64,000 bases of DNA from Candidatus Pelagisphaera phototrophica (lineage in GTDB: Bacteria; Verrucomicrobiota; Verrucomicrobiia; Opitutales; Opitutaceae). Numbering within the stretch: the first letter of the stretch is position 1; the number at the start of each line of letters is the position of its first letter. Under the pieces are notes generated by a model. That model searched no databases. It was not told the origin of the DNA and was given only the letters and a program-made list of their open reading frames with translations. The position numbers and the translations under genes are program-made. Below are positions 1-8,261 of the stretch, one piece after another. The DNA lies in assembly GCF_014529625.1 (NCBI RefSeq), contig NZ_CP076039.1, positions 744,001-808,000 of the forward strand, written 5' to 3'.

Positions 1-1487
1 GATTTAAAAAGTTGCTTTCTAATTCCGCCAACCCAGGGAATTTGGCTGGCTCTGGCGGGGGTATTTGTGAAGTTTTTGGCCGGGTAATTGGTGTCGACAG
101 TCAGGGCCAATTTTTCGAGTATAAAAAAGGTGGGGACATTAGCGCTTTAGATATTTCACTACCGAACAACTATGCTTCGTTTGAATCCTACTTATCTCAA
201 GTACCAGATGCAGAAAATGACTGGCGCGGCGAACATATCCGAAAATATTTCAGAGTCCTCGGCATTAGAGCGAAGGATTTCGACGGCTCCGCGCATATCT
301 TCGTTACGTATTCCTTTTGGCATGAAGAGCAGAAATCAAAATCAATTCGCGTGGCTCGACTAGTACTAAAAGATTTTCAAGATTATTCTGCCGCTGTAGA
401 AAGCGTTTCATCAGACCGTTGGGAGGTCTTATATGATAGCAGCCCACTAATTCCCTTTTCCCTCAAAATCGGCGCCTCCTGGGAGGTGCCCTTTAATACG
501 AATCACTCCGGCGGAGGAATGGCACTCGACGGCGAGAACCACTTGATTGTCGGAATCGGAGATCACAATTACGATGGTATTTACAACGTTCCAGCTCCTC
601 AAGATGATGTCAGCAGCTACGGCAAGATCGTCAGAATTAATCTTACAACTCTCGAAAGTAGTCAACTGGTCAAAGGGGTGAGAAACCCACAAGGAATATT
701 TTTCGATCGCTATAAAAACCTTTGGTTCACCGATCAGGGTCCCAAGGGAGGCGACGAGCTTAATCTTGTCGAAACCAATGCCAATTACGGCTGGCCATTG
801 GTGACATATGGCACTCAATATTTTGAACACCAATGGCCACTTAACAAGAAACAAGGTCGTCATGAAGGATTTGTGGGCCCCATTTTTGCATGGGTCCCCT
901 CTATCGCAATTTCAGGTGGTATAGAAATTAAGGACTCTCCGATTCAATGGGACGGAGACCTGCTCGTAACATCTCTGGTCGCAGCACAGCTGTTAAGACT
1001 GCGACTTGTTGATGGGAAAGTAAAACTTGTTGAGCCCATAGATCTGGGCTATCGAGTGAGAGATCTTTTGCAGATGAGCGATGGCACTTTTCTAATTTGG
1101 ACAGACACCACGGCTTTTATTGAGCTGACGCCCAGTGACAATGAAATAAAAAAAGATCTCTTTGCAGGTTTGGTTTCTGATCAGGATAAACAGCTGAAGT
1201 TCAGAGAGTTAATGAGTGCTTGTCGACAATGCCATAGCTTCATTGGTAATTTCGATAAAAATAAATTGTCACTATGGCATGTTGTCGGTCGGGAAATAGC
1301 TTCTACAGGCTATCGAGGCTATTCAGATGCCCTTAAAGCTCACCGTGGTAGCTGGACCAAAGACAATCTTCGAGCTTTCTTGCGCGATTCATCGCAATTT
1401 GCTCCCGGTACGAGCATGCCGAGTTCACGAATAAACGATGAGGAAATGTTAGACTTAGTCGTTGCCTTTTTGGAACGATTGCAATGA
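1..1487 (+). CDS. PQQ-type sugar dehydrogenase fused to cytochrome c (5' partial)
   Basis: This is the 3' part of a glucose/sorbosone dehydrogenase-like protein that oxidises sugars with PQQ in the periplasm and passes electrons to a fused cytochrome c. The frame is open to the left window edge; the first usable start is a TTG at 12, so the true start is probably outside. The body has beta-propeller blades with family-typical segments: SGGGMALDG, LIVGIGDHNYDG, GKIVRINL, GVRNPQGIFFD, LWFTDQGP and NANYGWP. About residue 404 (counted from the TTG) there is a heme-binding CRQCH, with a likely Met ligand in GTSMPSSR near the end. The exact sugar cannot be told from sequence. About 260 bases with no clear gene follow before the first sulfatase. 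Confidence 0.85.
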   Translation, partial: FKKLLSNSANPGNLAGSGGGICEVFGRVIGVDSQGQFFEYKKGGDISALDISLPNNYASFESYLSQVPDAENDWRGEHIRKYFRVLGIRAKDFDGSAHIFVTYSFWHEEQKSKSIRVARLVLKDFQDYSAAVESVSSDRWEVLYDSSPLIPFSLKIGASWEVPFNTNHSGGGMALDGENHLIVGIGDHNYDGIYNVPAPQDDVSSYGKIVRINLTTLESSQLVKGVRNPQGIFFDRYKNLWFTDQGPKGGDELNLVETNANYGWPLVTYGTQYFEHQWPLNKKQGRHEGFVGPIFAWVPSIAISGGIEIKDSPIQWDGDLLVTSLVAAQLLRLRLVDGKVKLVEPIDLGYRVRDLLQMSDGTFLIWTDTTAFIELTPSDNEIKKDLFAGLVSDQDKQLKFRELMSACRQCHSFIGNFDKNKLSLWHVVGREIASTGYRGYSDALKAHRGSWTKDNLRAFLRDSSQFAPGTSMPSSRINDEEMLDLVVAFLERLQ

Positions 1488-1749
1488 ACCATCTTACGTT
1501 TACATTTCACTAGGTAGCTCAAGCTCGAGCCGGCGGTTGGTAGGTATCATGTTCTGATAGGGTCAACTACCGCGATAGGGTGTGTATTTGCTTCGCTCGT
1601 TGATGCGTCTCCATATCTAATCCTCGGTACAATACCGATAAGGAACAAGCACTGCGTTGTTAAATTTTGCTGTTGAAGTTCATATTCCATAGGCGTTTGT
1701 GGAAACTGATCGCTTGATTGCCAGAGACCTGACTTTAAGCTACCGCGTT

Positions 1750-3249
1750 ATGTCTAGTAACTTTTCGATCTTTGCCCACATCCAGACAACTATCCTATTT
1801 CTTGTTTCTGCCGTGTTCGCTTCTGCGGCCGACAAAGCGAACGTGCTGCTCCTTCTGGTAGACGACCTGAAACCGACTTTGGGGTGCTATGGAGACGAGG
1901 TCGCCGTCAGCCCGAACATAGACCGGCTGGCAGCGATGGGAATGCGATTCGATTTAGCTTACTGCAATCAATCTGTCTGCATGGCGTCGCGTTACAATTT
2001 GTTGCTGGGTAGCCGGTCTTCGTCGACAGGATTCTATTCGTTTGGGACCCAGTTTCGCGAGGTATATCCGGATGCGATTACGTTGCCCCAGCATTTCACC
2101 AATCATGGCTATGTGGCCCATTCCATGGGGAAGGTGTTTCATATCGGTCACGGCAATACAAACGATGATGCCTCCTGGAGTGTGCCGCACCTAAAGGACA
2201 AAGTGATCGAGTATTTGGTACCGGAAAGCAATTATCGTCAGCTGACCCGGGAAGAGGCGCTCTTCACAAATGAGTTCAGCAAACCGATCCGCAGCCTGCC
2301 GCGTGGAGCAGCCTGGGAAAGTCCTGACGTACTCGATGAAGCCTATGCCGATGGACGGATTGCCACTCATGCTATTGACCGTCTGCGTTCGCTATCCCAG
2401 GATTCGGATCAGCCCTTTTTCCTCGCCGTAGGATTCGTGCGTCCCCATTTGCCTTTTTCAGCACCCAAAAAGTATTGGGATATGTATGACAGGGATTCTT
2501 TGCCAATGCCGGAGTTTGAGGAGGCTCCGGAAGGAGCACCGGAGTTTGCCGTCAAAAGAGGAGGGGAGATAACGGCTTTCAAGCCCGTCCCAACGGATAC
2601 GGTTGTTTTTCAGGATGATCTTAAGCGTGACTTGATACACGGCTACTATGCGAGTGTCAGCTACATGGATGCTCAGTTGGGTAGAGTGCTAGACGAACTA
2701 GAGAAGCTCGGGCTCGATGATAATACGATCATCCTTCTGTGGGGAGATCATGGATGGCACTTGGGAGATCATGGATCTTGGACGAAACACTCGAATCATG
2801 AGCAAGCGAATCGGATCCCCATCATCATTTATGCACCAGGTGTAACTAAATCAGGGACAAGTACGCTTCAACTAGCGGAAACCGTGGATATTTATCCGAC
2901 CTTGTCGTCCCTGGCCGGGCTTCCTCAACCGGCAGCTCCGCAGCCAATTGATGGAGTGGATTTGACCCCGGTTCTTGAAAAACCAAAAAAACGTATACGT
3001 GAGTATGCCTACCATGCGTACAACAGAAGAGGCTACTTGGGAAGAGCGATAAGAACGGAGCGTTATCGCCTGGTCCAATGGGAGCCTCATTCTGTCGGGA
3101 AGACCGAGTATGAGCTTTACGATTACGAGAAGGATCCCTTGGAGACCAGAAATTTCGCAGATTCCAAACCGGATGTTCTCGCACGCATGATTAAGCTTTT
3201 AGACCAAGAACCTACGGCCAAGAAGCAAGTAGAGAAAAGACAGAGGTAG
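1750..3249 (+). CDS. Secreted sulfatase, iduronate-2-sulfatase-like
   Basis: A type I sulfatase that hydrolyses sulfate esters, probably on a polysaccharide fragment, outside the cytoplasm. The frame opens at a GTG at 1699, but the ATG at 1750 is preferred because it puts a signal peptide (hydrophobic segment, cut near ASA-A) at the N terminus; this gives 499 residues. The metal-binding LLVDDLKP follows at about residue 36. The catalytic motif is Cys77-M-A-S-R81, so Cys77 is the residue to be converted to formylglycine; Ala replaces the more common Pro. Later segments VGFVRPHLPF, WGDHGWHLGDHG and LYDYEKDPLE are typical of iduronate-2-sulfatase relatives. A second sulfatase follows after about 50 bases, so the two are probably co-transcribed. 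Substrate is inferred only at family level. Confidence 0.9.
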   Translation: MSSNFSIFAHIQTTILFLVSAVFASAADKANVLLLLVDDLKPTLGCYGDEVAVSPNIDRLAAMGMRFDLAYCNQSVCMASRYNLLLGSRSSSTGFYSFGTQFREVYPDAITLPQHFTNHGYVAHSMGKVFHIGHGNTNDDASWSVPHLKDKVIEYLVPESNYRQLTREEALFTNEFSKPIRSLPRGAAWESPDVLDEAYADGRIATHAIDRLRSLSQDSDQPFFLAVGFVRPHLPFSAPKKYWDMYDRDSLPMPEFEEAPEGAPEFAVKRGGEITAFKPVPTDTVVFQDDLKRDLIHGYYASVSYMDAQLGRVLDELEKLGLDDNTIILLWGDHGWHLGDHGSWTKHSNHEQANRIPIIIYAPGVTKSGTSTLQLAETVDIYPTLSSLAGLPQPAAPQPIDGVDLTPVLEKPKKRIREYAYHAYNRRGYLGRAIRTERYRLVQWEPHSVGKTEYELYDYEKDPLETRNFADSKPDVLARMIKLLDQEPTAKKQVEKRQR

Positions 3250-3297
3250 GGCCATTCGGGTAGTTTTTGATCGCTGCGAGCTGGGTCTCTCCTTCTC

Positions 3298-4761
3298 ATG
3301 GCTTTCATGCTTCGCTTTTCAGTTCTAATCTTCTTTGCCTCGTTCGTCTTCGATTGGGGTGGATCACTCTCGGCCTCCAAGCCGAATATCCTTTTTATCG
3401 TTAGCGACGACTTGACCGCCTGTTTGGGATCTTACGGGAACGAGATTTGCCAAACGCCAAATTTGGATCGGCTCGCAAGTGAAGGCGTTCAGTTTGATAG
3501 GGCCTACTGTCAGTATCCGGTTTGCGGGGCGTCTAGAGCTTCCTTTATGAGTGGGCTTTATCCCAAGCGTAATGGGATGATGGGCAACAGCTACACACTT
3601 GGCAGCTATCGAGCGATGAATCCGAAACTGGCGGATCACCCCAGTATTGGGGGCGTCTTGCGGCGTAATGGATATGTGTCTTTGCGAGTTTCAAAGATCT
3701 ATCACATGGGTGTTCCCGGAGGTATTGAAGCGGGTGAGCCAGGTGGAGATGATCCAGATTCATGGGATCGAGCGATCGACGTAATGGCGCCTGAAACGGC
3801 TAGTCCGGGAGTCCTTGAATTACTTTCGCCCAGAAGAACCCACTACGGATCGAATTTTGCTCGAATCATCGTTCCGAATGACGAAATCGAAACTCAAGCG
3901 GACGCGCTCACCGCGACACAAGCGATTGCGATTCTAGATAGCCGGGCGCGTGGGGGAGAATTCTCTAAGTTCATTCGCCCTGAAGAGCCCTTCTTTCTCG
4001 CAGTTGGATTTGTGCGCCCGCACGTACCGCTAGTCGCGCCGAAGTCGATGTTCGATCTGTACGATGAGAACAGTATCCCGCTGCCATATGTCCCGGAAGG
4101 TGACTTGGACGATCTGCCGGAACCTGCAGCTGCCATGGCCAATGAAGGGCGTTATTGGCTGACTGAGAAACAGCAGAAACAATCGATTGCCGCTTACTAC
4201 GCGAGTGTTACCTACATGGATCAGCAAGTGGGAAGGTTGCTCGATGCATTAGATCGATTGGGTCAGCGTGAAGATACTATCGTAATTTTCACCTCGGATC
4301 ATGGATACAATTTGGGCGAACACACCATGTGGCAGAAATTGAGCCTATTTGAAGAAAGTGCCCAAGTGCCTCTCCTGATCTCCGCCCCTGGTTTTGAGAA
4401 AGCGGCTGGGAAGAAAGCCCAAGGTCTGGTTGAGCTGGTGGACTTGTATCCAACTCTCTTGGATCTGGCGGGGCTTAAGGATAAAGCTCCCGCCAATCTG
4501 GATGGGATCAGCCTTCGGCCACTGCTGGATAACCCAGATTCCAAAGGGAAGAAGAAATTGGCGTATACGGTTACTCGAAGTTCCGGAGAATCAATCCGCA
4601 CGGATCGCTATCGCTACAATCGCTGGGGAGAGGAGGGCGAAGAGCTCTATGACCACCAGACGGACCCAAAGGAGTTCACGAATCTGGTGGGAATGGAGCA
4701 GCACTCGGATACGCTCAAGCGCATGAGAGCTTTGTTGGAAGCAAAAAACGAGGAGTTTTGA
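3298..4761 (+). CDS. Secreted sulfatase, iduronate-2-sulfatase-like (second of pair)
   Basis: A 487-residue type I sulfatase, paralogous to the gene just upstream. It has an N-terminal signal peptide (about residues 1-25), the metal-binding IVSDDLTA, and the catalytic motif Cys76-G-A-S-R80, again with Ala in place of Pro. Shared later motifs are VGFVRPHVPLVAPK, YYASVTYMDQQVGR, FTSDHGYNLGEH and LYDHQTDPKEFTNL. The short spacing to the first sulfatase suggests one transcript and perhaps two steps on the same sulfated glycan. No formylglycine-generating enzyme or anaerobic sulfatase maturase is present in the window, so activation must depend on a gene elsewhere. Confidence 0.9.
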   Translation: MAFMLRFSVLIFFASFVFDWGGSLSASKPNILFIVSDDLTACLGSYGNEICQTPNLDRLASEGVQFDRAYCQYPVCGASRASFMSGLYPKRNGMMGNSYTLGSYRAMNPKLADHPSIGGVLRRNGYVSLRVSKIYHMGVPGGIEAGEPGGDDPDSWDRAIDVMAPETASPGVLELLSPRRTHYGSNFARIIVPNDEIETQADALTATQAIAILDSRARGGEFSKFIRPEEPFFLAVGFVRPHVPLVAPKSMFDLYDENSIPLPYVPEGDLDDLPEPAAAMANEGRYWLTEKQQKQSIAAYYASVTYMDQQVGRLLDALDRLGQREDTIVIFTSDHGYNLGEHTMWQKLSLFEESAQVPLLISAPGFEKAAGKKAQGLVELVDLYPTLLDLAGLKDKAPANLDGISLRPLLDNPDSKGKKKLAYTVTRSSGESIRTDRYRYNRWGEEGEELYDHQTDPKEFTNLVGMEQHSDTLKRMRALLEAKNEEF

Positions 4762-4920
4762 ATTAGCGGTTGGATTTATTTCCGTGCGGGATCGCCCTGT
4801 GGCGTGAGCTTGGAGAGTGTATTCACCAAGAATCATTCTGCATTCGCTAAGGCTTGTTAACATCGGCCTGCCGGCCTAGTGTCCTCGCGTTGCGAGTTTA
4901 ATGGGTTTCCGCATGACGGG

Positions 4921-4968
4921 AAATAGGTGTTGTCAGTTAAACCTATTGGCCCGAGGGCCCACCTATTT
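4921..4968. repeat. 9-bp perfect inverted repeat with GC-rich inner hairpin
   Basis: AAATAGGTG at 4921-4929 is exactly complementary to CACCTATTT at 4960-4968. Inside lies a second stem, TGGCCC/GGGCCCA with one bulged base. It sits between the convergent 3' ends of the second sulfatase and folA, where a bidirectional terminator or intergenic palindrome would fit. It overlaps the dispersed repeat at 4942-5001. No U-tract is clear, so termination is an inference. Confidence 0.5.
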
Positions 4969-5001
4969 GCTCCGTAGGAACAACTAGCGAAGCGATGTTA
5001 A
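4942..5001. repeat. Dispersed intergenic repeat, copy A
   Basis: About 60 bases match 51877-51936 in the same orientation, with about 12 mismatches by eye. The 40 bases at 4962-5001 are the best conserved (35 of 40 identical) and end with GCGATGTTAA. The reverse complement of that end, TTAACATCG, occurs at 4857-4865, so the element may be bounded by an imperfect inverted repeat. Both copies lie between convergent genes. I recognise no transposase or named family. Confidence 0.55.
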
Positions 5002-5034
5002 TTTCAGCTTTTGGTTTCGCTTCTGCGAGGCCCA

Positions 5035-5508
5035 TTATTTCCGCAGATACTTTCGTATTTGGAATTCGGATTCGTCTCTGATTACTGAATCGAGTTGGAA
5101 TTGGTCTTCGAAATCCGGGAAGAAAGCATCACCTTCGACCTCTCGCTTGACTAGGGTCAGGTACAGCTCTTGGCAACGGGATAGTGCTTGTCGGTAGATC
5201 TCAGCGCCGCCGGAAATCCAGATGGGATCAGGGTAGTCTCGTTCGTCAATTGCTTCAAGACCGTCAAGAAGGTCTACACCGTCGGGTAAACTGGGCTGAG
5301 ATCGGCTAACAACCGCGGTCTTACGGCCAGGGAGAGGCCGGCCGATGCTGTCCCAAGTCTTACGTCCCATGACAAGTACGCCTCCCATCGTGGTTTCTTT
5401 GAACCACTTAAAGTCTTCAGGAATTCGCCATGGGATTTCGCTACCGTTTCCGATGACTCGGTTTTCGCTCATCGCGGCAATCGCTCGCCAAGTTTGGTTC
5501 TGAGTCAT
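5035..5508 (-). CDS. folA: Dihydrofolate reductase
   Basis: Reduces dihydrofolate to tetrahydrofolate with NADPH in the cytoplasm, restoring the cofactor consumed by thymidylate synthase. At 157 residues it is normal family length. Visible signatures are IAAMSENRVIG at the N terminus, IPWRIPEDFKWFK with the catalytic acid (Asp32), MGRKTWDSIG and RPLPGRKT for NADPH binding, and ISGGAEIYRQAL near the C terminus. It lies 22 bases downstream of thyA on the same strand, the common thyA-folA arrangement, and is the last gene of a likely four-gene minus-strand transcript. Confidence 0.96.
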   Translation of the reverse strand: MTQNQTWRAIAAMSENRVIGNGSEIPWRIPEDFKWFKETTMGGVLVMGRKTWDSIGRPLPGRKTAVVSRSQPSLPDGVDLLDGLEAIDERDYPDPIWISGGAEIYRQALSRCQELYLTLVKREVEGDAFFPDFEDQFQLDSVIRDESEFQIRKYLRK

Positions 5509-5530
5509 GGATATCAGTCGAACCTAGGTC

Positions 5531-6331
5531 TTAAACGGAAATCGGTGCTTTGATACTGGGATGGGGATCGTAGTCTACCAACTCAAAGTCATCGAAAGTG
5601 AAGTCCCCAATATTTTTGATATCCGGATTGATAAGCATGGTGGGCAGTTCTCTGGGATCGCGTTCAAGCTGGAGTTTGGCTTGATCCAGATGATTCTTAT
5701 ATAGATGGAGGTCTCCGAATGTATGCACGAACTCTCCCGCTTTCAAATCACAAGCTTGGGCGACCATAAGAGTCAGTAGCGCGTAGCTAGCGATATTGAA
5801 AGGAACTCCCAGAAAAAGGTCGGCACTCCTTTGGTAGAGCTGGCAGGACAGTTCGCCCCGTTCTGTATCAACATAGAATTGGAATAGGCTGTGGCAGGGA
5901 GGGAGGGCCATCAAATGAAGTTCGCCAGGATTCCATGCACTGACCATGAGTCGTCGGCTTGTGGGATTGGTCTTTATCTGGTCTATGACCTGCTCGATCT
6001 GGTTGATGCTTCCCCCTTCAGGTGTCTTCCAGTCGGTCCATTGGGCCCCGTAGACCCGTCCCAAGTTTCCATTCTCATCGGCCCACTCATCCCAAATGGT
6101 AACCCGGTTGTCGTTGAGATACTTTACGTTGGTATCACCTTTGAGGAACCAGAGCAATTCATGGATGATTGACCTCAGGTGAAGTTTCTTGGTGGTTAGG
6201 CAGGGAAATCCGTTTCGCAGATCAAATCGAGATTGAGCCCCAAAAACGGAGTAAGTTCCGGTTCCGGTCCGATCGTCGCGATAGTGCCCGTTGTTGAGGA
6301 CGTGTTGCAGCAGGTCGAGGTATTGCTTCAT
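5531..6331 (-). CDS. thyA: Thymidylate synthase
   Basis: Methylates dUMP to dTMP using methylene-tetrahydrofolate, producing dihydrofolate for the adjacent FolA. The 266 residues match the classical ThyA length. The start [12 protein letters not shown], the phosphate-binding RTGTGT, the catalytic nucleophile in [14 protein letters not shown] (Cys146, the same number as in E. coli) and NIASYALLT are all present. It is preceded by a small S4-domain gene (80-base gap) and followed by folA (22-base gap). Nothing unusual is seen. Confidence 0.97.
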   Translation of the reverse strand: MKQYLDLLQHVLNNGHYRDDRTGTGTYSVFGAQSRFDLRNGFPCLTTKKLHLRSIIHELLWFLKGDTNVKYLNDNRVTIWDEWADENGNLGRVYGAQWTDWKTPEGGSINQIEQVIDQIKTNPTSRRLMVSAWNPGELHLMALPPCHSLFQFYVDTERGELSCQLYQRSADLFLGVPFNIASYALLTLMVAQACDLKAGEFVHTFGDLHLYKNHLDQAKLQLERDPRELPTMLINPDIKNIGDFTFDDFELVDYDPHPSIKAPISV

Positions 6332-6411
6332 GAATAGTTCAAAATTGTTTATGCTCTAGCTCTTAGCGTCGATGAAAATTCGATCCATCGCTGAAATTTG
6401 TGTGGCAGCTT

Positions 6412-6648
6412 CTATGAGGCGGTTGGCCCAGCGACCAAATACGAGCTTCCTTGATATTCGATCGTGTCGCCATGGGAGATCTTTCGACGTTTCCGCGTTT
6501 CGGTTTCCCCGTTCACTTTGACTAGCTCGTTTACGATGATCTGTTTGGCTTCGCCGCCGCTGGGAACCAGTCCTTCGAACTTTAGAATTTGGCAGAGTTC
6601 AATCACATCTGATTGAATCGTTATGGTGGTTGGCGAAAGGGAGGACAT
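6412..6648 (-). CDS. Small S4-domain RNA-binding protein (YbcJ-like)
   Basis: A 78-residue protein made almost entirely of one S4 RNA-binding fold: LCQILKFEGLVPSGGEAK, then VNELVKVNGE and the basic TRKRRKISHGD, ending in a beta turn. YbcJ-type proteins of this size are thought to bind structured RNA, perhaps in ribosome metabolism. It lies between a PDZ protein gene and thyA on the minus strand and may share their transcript. Its RNA target cannot be predicted. Confidence 0.85.
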   Translation of the reverse strand: MSSLSPTTITIQSDVIELCQILKFEGLVPSGGEAKQIIVNELVKVNGETETRKRRKISHGDTIEYQGSSYLVAGPTAS

Positions 6649-6694
6649 GCGATAGCCAACAGAGACCTCGCGAGCGGTTCTGTCGACAGGAAAC

Positions 6695-8083
6695 CTAATT
6701 TCGATCCGAAGATTCGAGAATGAGCAAGTCCCGCTCTACGATAGCTGAATGCTCTTCGAGCTGTCCGGTAGCTTGATTTTCTCTCAGAACGCGTATTTCA
6801 ACTTCTGATCCCGGGGTGCCGCGAAGGAGTCCGACGATATCCTGCATATTTCTACCGTAAAGATTGTGAGGGTCTTTGCCGGAGTCCTGTGCTTGTACGA
6901 TCAAATCTCCTGCTCGGAGATCGGTTGAAGCGAGTCCTCCTGTGGGCATGATGTCCGAGATTTTAGGAAAGCCGCTTTCCAATTTTAATACAGCTCCGAT
7001 TCCCTTTGGGGTGTTTTGGTATACGGCTTGCATGCCCGTGTCTCTCTCCTCGATGTCGGCAAGACTTTCTACCCAATCGAGAGCCTGGTCGGTCCCCTGT
7101 GCCGCAAGGGACGCCGATATCGCCTCGATTGCTAAACGCCGGTCTTCAGGATCTGTGAAGGTATCCAAAGATTGGATCATAGCATCCGAATCCTTTTGAG
7201 CCCAGCTATTGAGAATTTGATCTGCGGCGTTGGCGGGAAGGGTGTCCGGGTTTTCGGAGTACCAATCCCAGGCGCTTTTCGGATCCTGATTCGACCAATT
7301 GTTGACCAGGCTGTCTGCGAATCGGGACTTTTCCCAATCGGTCCATCCCTCGGCCATGGCTAATGTTTTGGTAGGATCGAAGTCGGGCATCAATGGGGAA
7401 AGTCGCGCTACGATCTCGGTTCGGCTTGGATGGCTGGAAAAGGCTTCCATCCAAGCGGAGTCGGTCGCAGGATCGGTGGACGATCGGGCTAGGACCGAAG
7501 CGAGTTCGGCTTCCAGTCCGTAACGCCCTTCAGATAAGCCGAGCACCCGCCTCAGCCGTCCCTCTTGCTCGCTCTCAGGAAGACTCTGGTCCACCGCCCA
7601 TTCGCCCACCAGGGCCTTTAACGCGAATTTGCGAGTCGTACCTGCTTGAGCGATTGCGATGGTTAGGGCATCCCGAGGTGAGCTGTTTTCGGCGATGAAC
7701 TTGAATAGTCCAGCGACGTAGAATATCTGTTCTCGCGGACTCATGGACTCCGCCTTTGAGAGAGCAGCATCGAAGTCGCTCTTTGCCTCCTCATAGCCGA
7801 TATTCCTGAAGTCGCTCGCCATCTCACTGACTCTATTAGATCGCTCGCGTGGGTTGAATAGGGAGTCATTCTGATCCGAAACGCTGGGCTGAGGTTTCGG
7901 AGAGATTGCTTCTTCTGGTTTCGGTGGGGCGATTGTAGAAGGAGATCCGGTTCCCTCACTGGCTATTTCTACCTTCTTAGCTCCTTGTTGGTATCCGAGG
8001 TAGTAGAGACCGAATCCTAATGCGATAGTCAGGATGGTTAAACCGATAACACGTAGCCTAGATTGAATGGAGATAGATCTCAT
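6695..8083 (-). CDS. Membrane-anchored protein with C-terminal PDZ domain
   Basis: About 462 residues. The frame begins with a GTG at 8089, but an ATG two codons later (8083) is preferred. A single hydrophobic segment near residues 10-35 suggests a membrane anchor or uncleaved signal. A linker rich in Pro, Ser and Glu follows, then a mostly helical region with repeated Trp-Ala and Trp-Tyr motifs (NWSNQDPKSAWDWY, ILNSWAQKDSDA). The last 100 residues look like a PDZ domain (GIGAVLKLESGFPKISDI, LRAGDLIVQAQ, IVGLLRGTPGSEVEIRVLR) as in C-terminal processing proteases, but no protease domain follows. The function is unknown; a periplasmic scaffold is one possibility. It heads the likely S4-thyA-folA transcript. 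Confidence 0.7.
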   Translation of the reverse strand: MRSISIQSRLRVIGLTILTIALGFGLYYLGYQQGAKKVEIASEGTGSPSTIAPPKPEEAISPKPQPSVSDQNDSLFNPRERSNRVSEMASDFRNIGYEEAKSDFDAALSKAESMSPREQIFYVAGLFKFIAENSSPRDALTIAIAQAGTTRKFALKALVGEWAVDQSLPESEQEGRLRRVLGLSEGRYGLEAELASVLARSSTDPATDSAWMEAFSSHPSRTEIVARLSPLMPDFDPTKTLAMAEGWTDWEKSRFADSLVNNWSNQDPKSAWDWYSENPDTLPANAADQILNSWAQKDSDAMIQSLDTFTDPEDRRLAIEAISASLAAQGTDQALDWVESLADIEERDTGMQAVYQNTPKGIGAVLKLESGFPKISDIMPTGGLASTDLRAGDLIVQAQDSGKDPHNLYGRNMQDIVGLLRGTPGSEVEIRVLRENQATGQLEEHSAIVERDLLILESSDRN

Positions 8084-8261
8084 GAGCACACGCTTTCTTT
8101 AAGCGATCCTTGGTTTAGTCAGTCCTTTTCAATATTTGTGCCGGAACACGGTTCATTTTCGGTGACAAGGTTTTCAATTGGCGCCTTGAAATATGAGTCA
8201 ACTCCTGCTGAACTCCATTCTACACCAGCTTACAAATGAGTCGCGGAACCCTTTTAAATTT

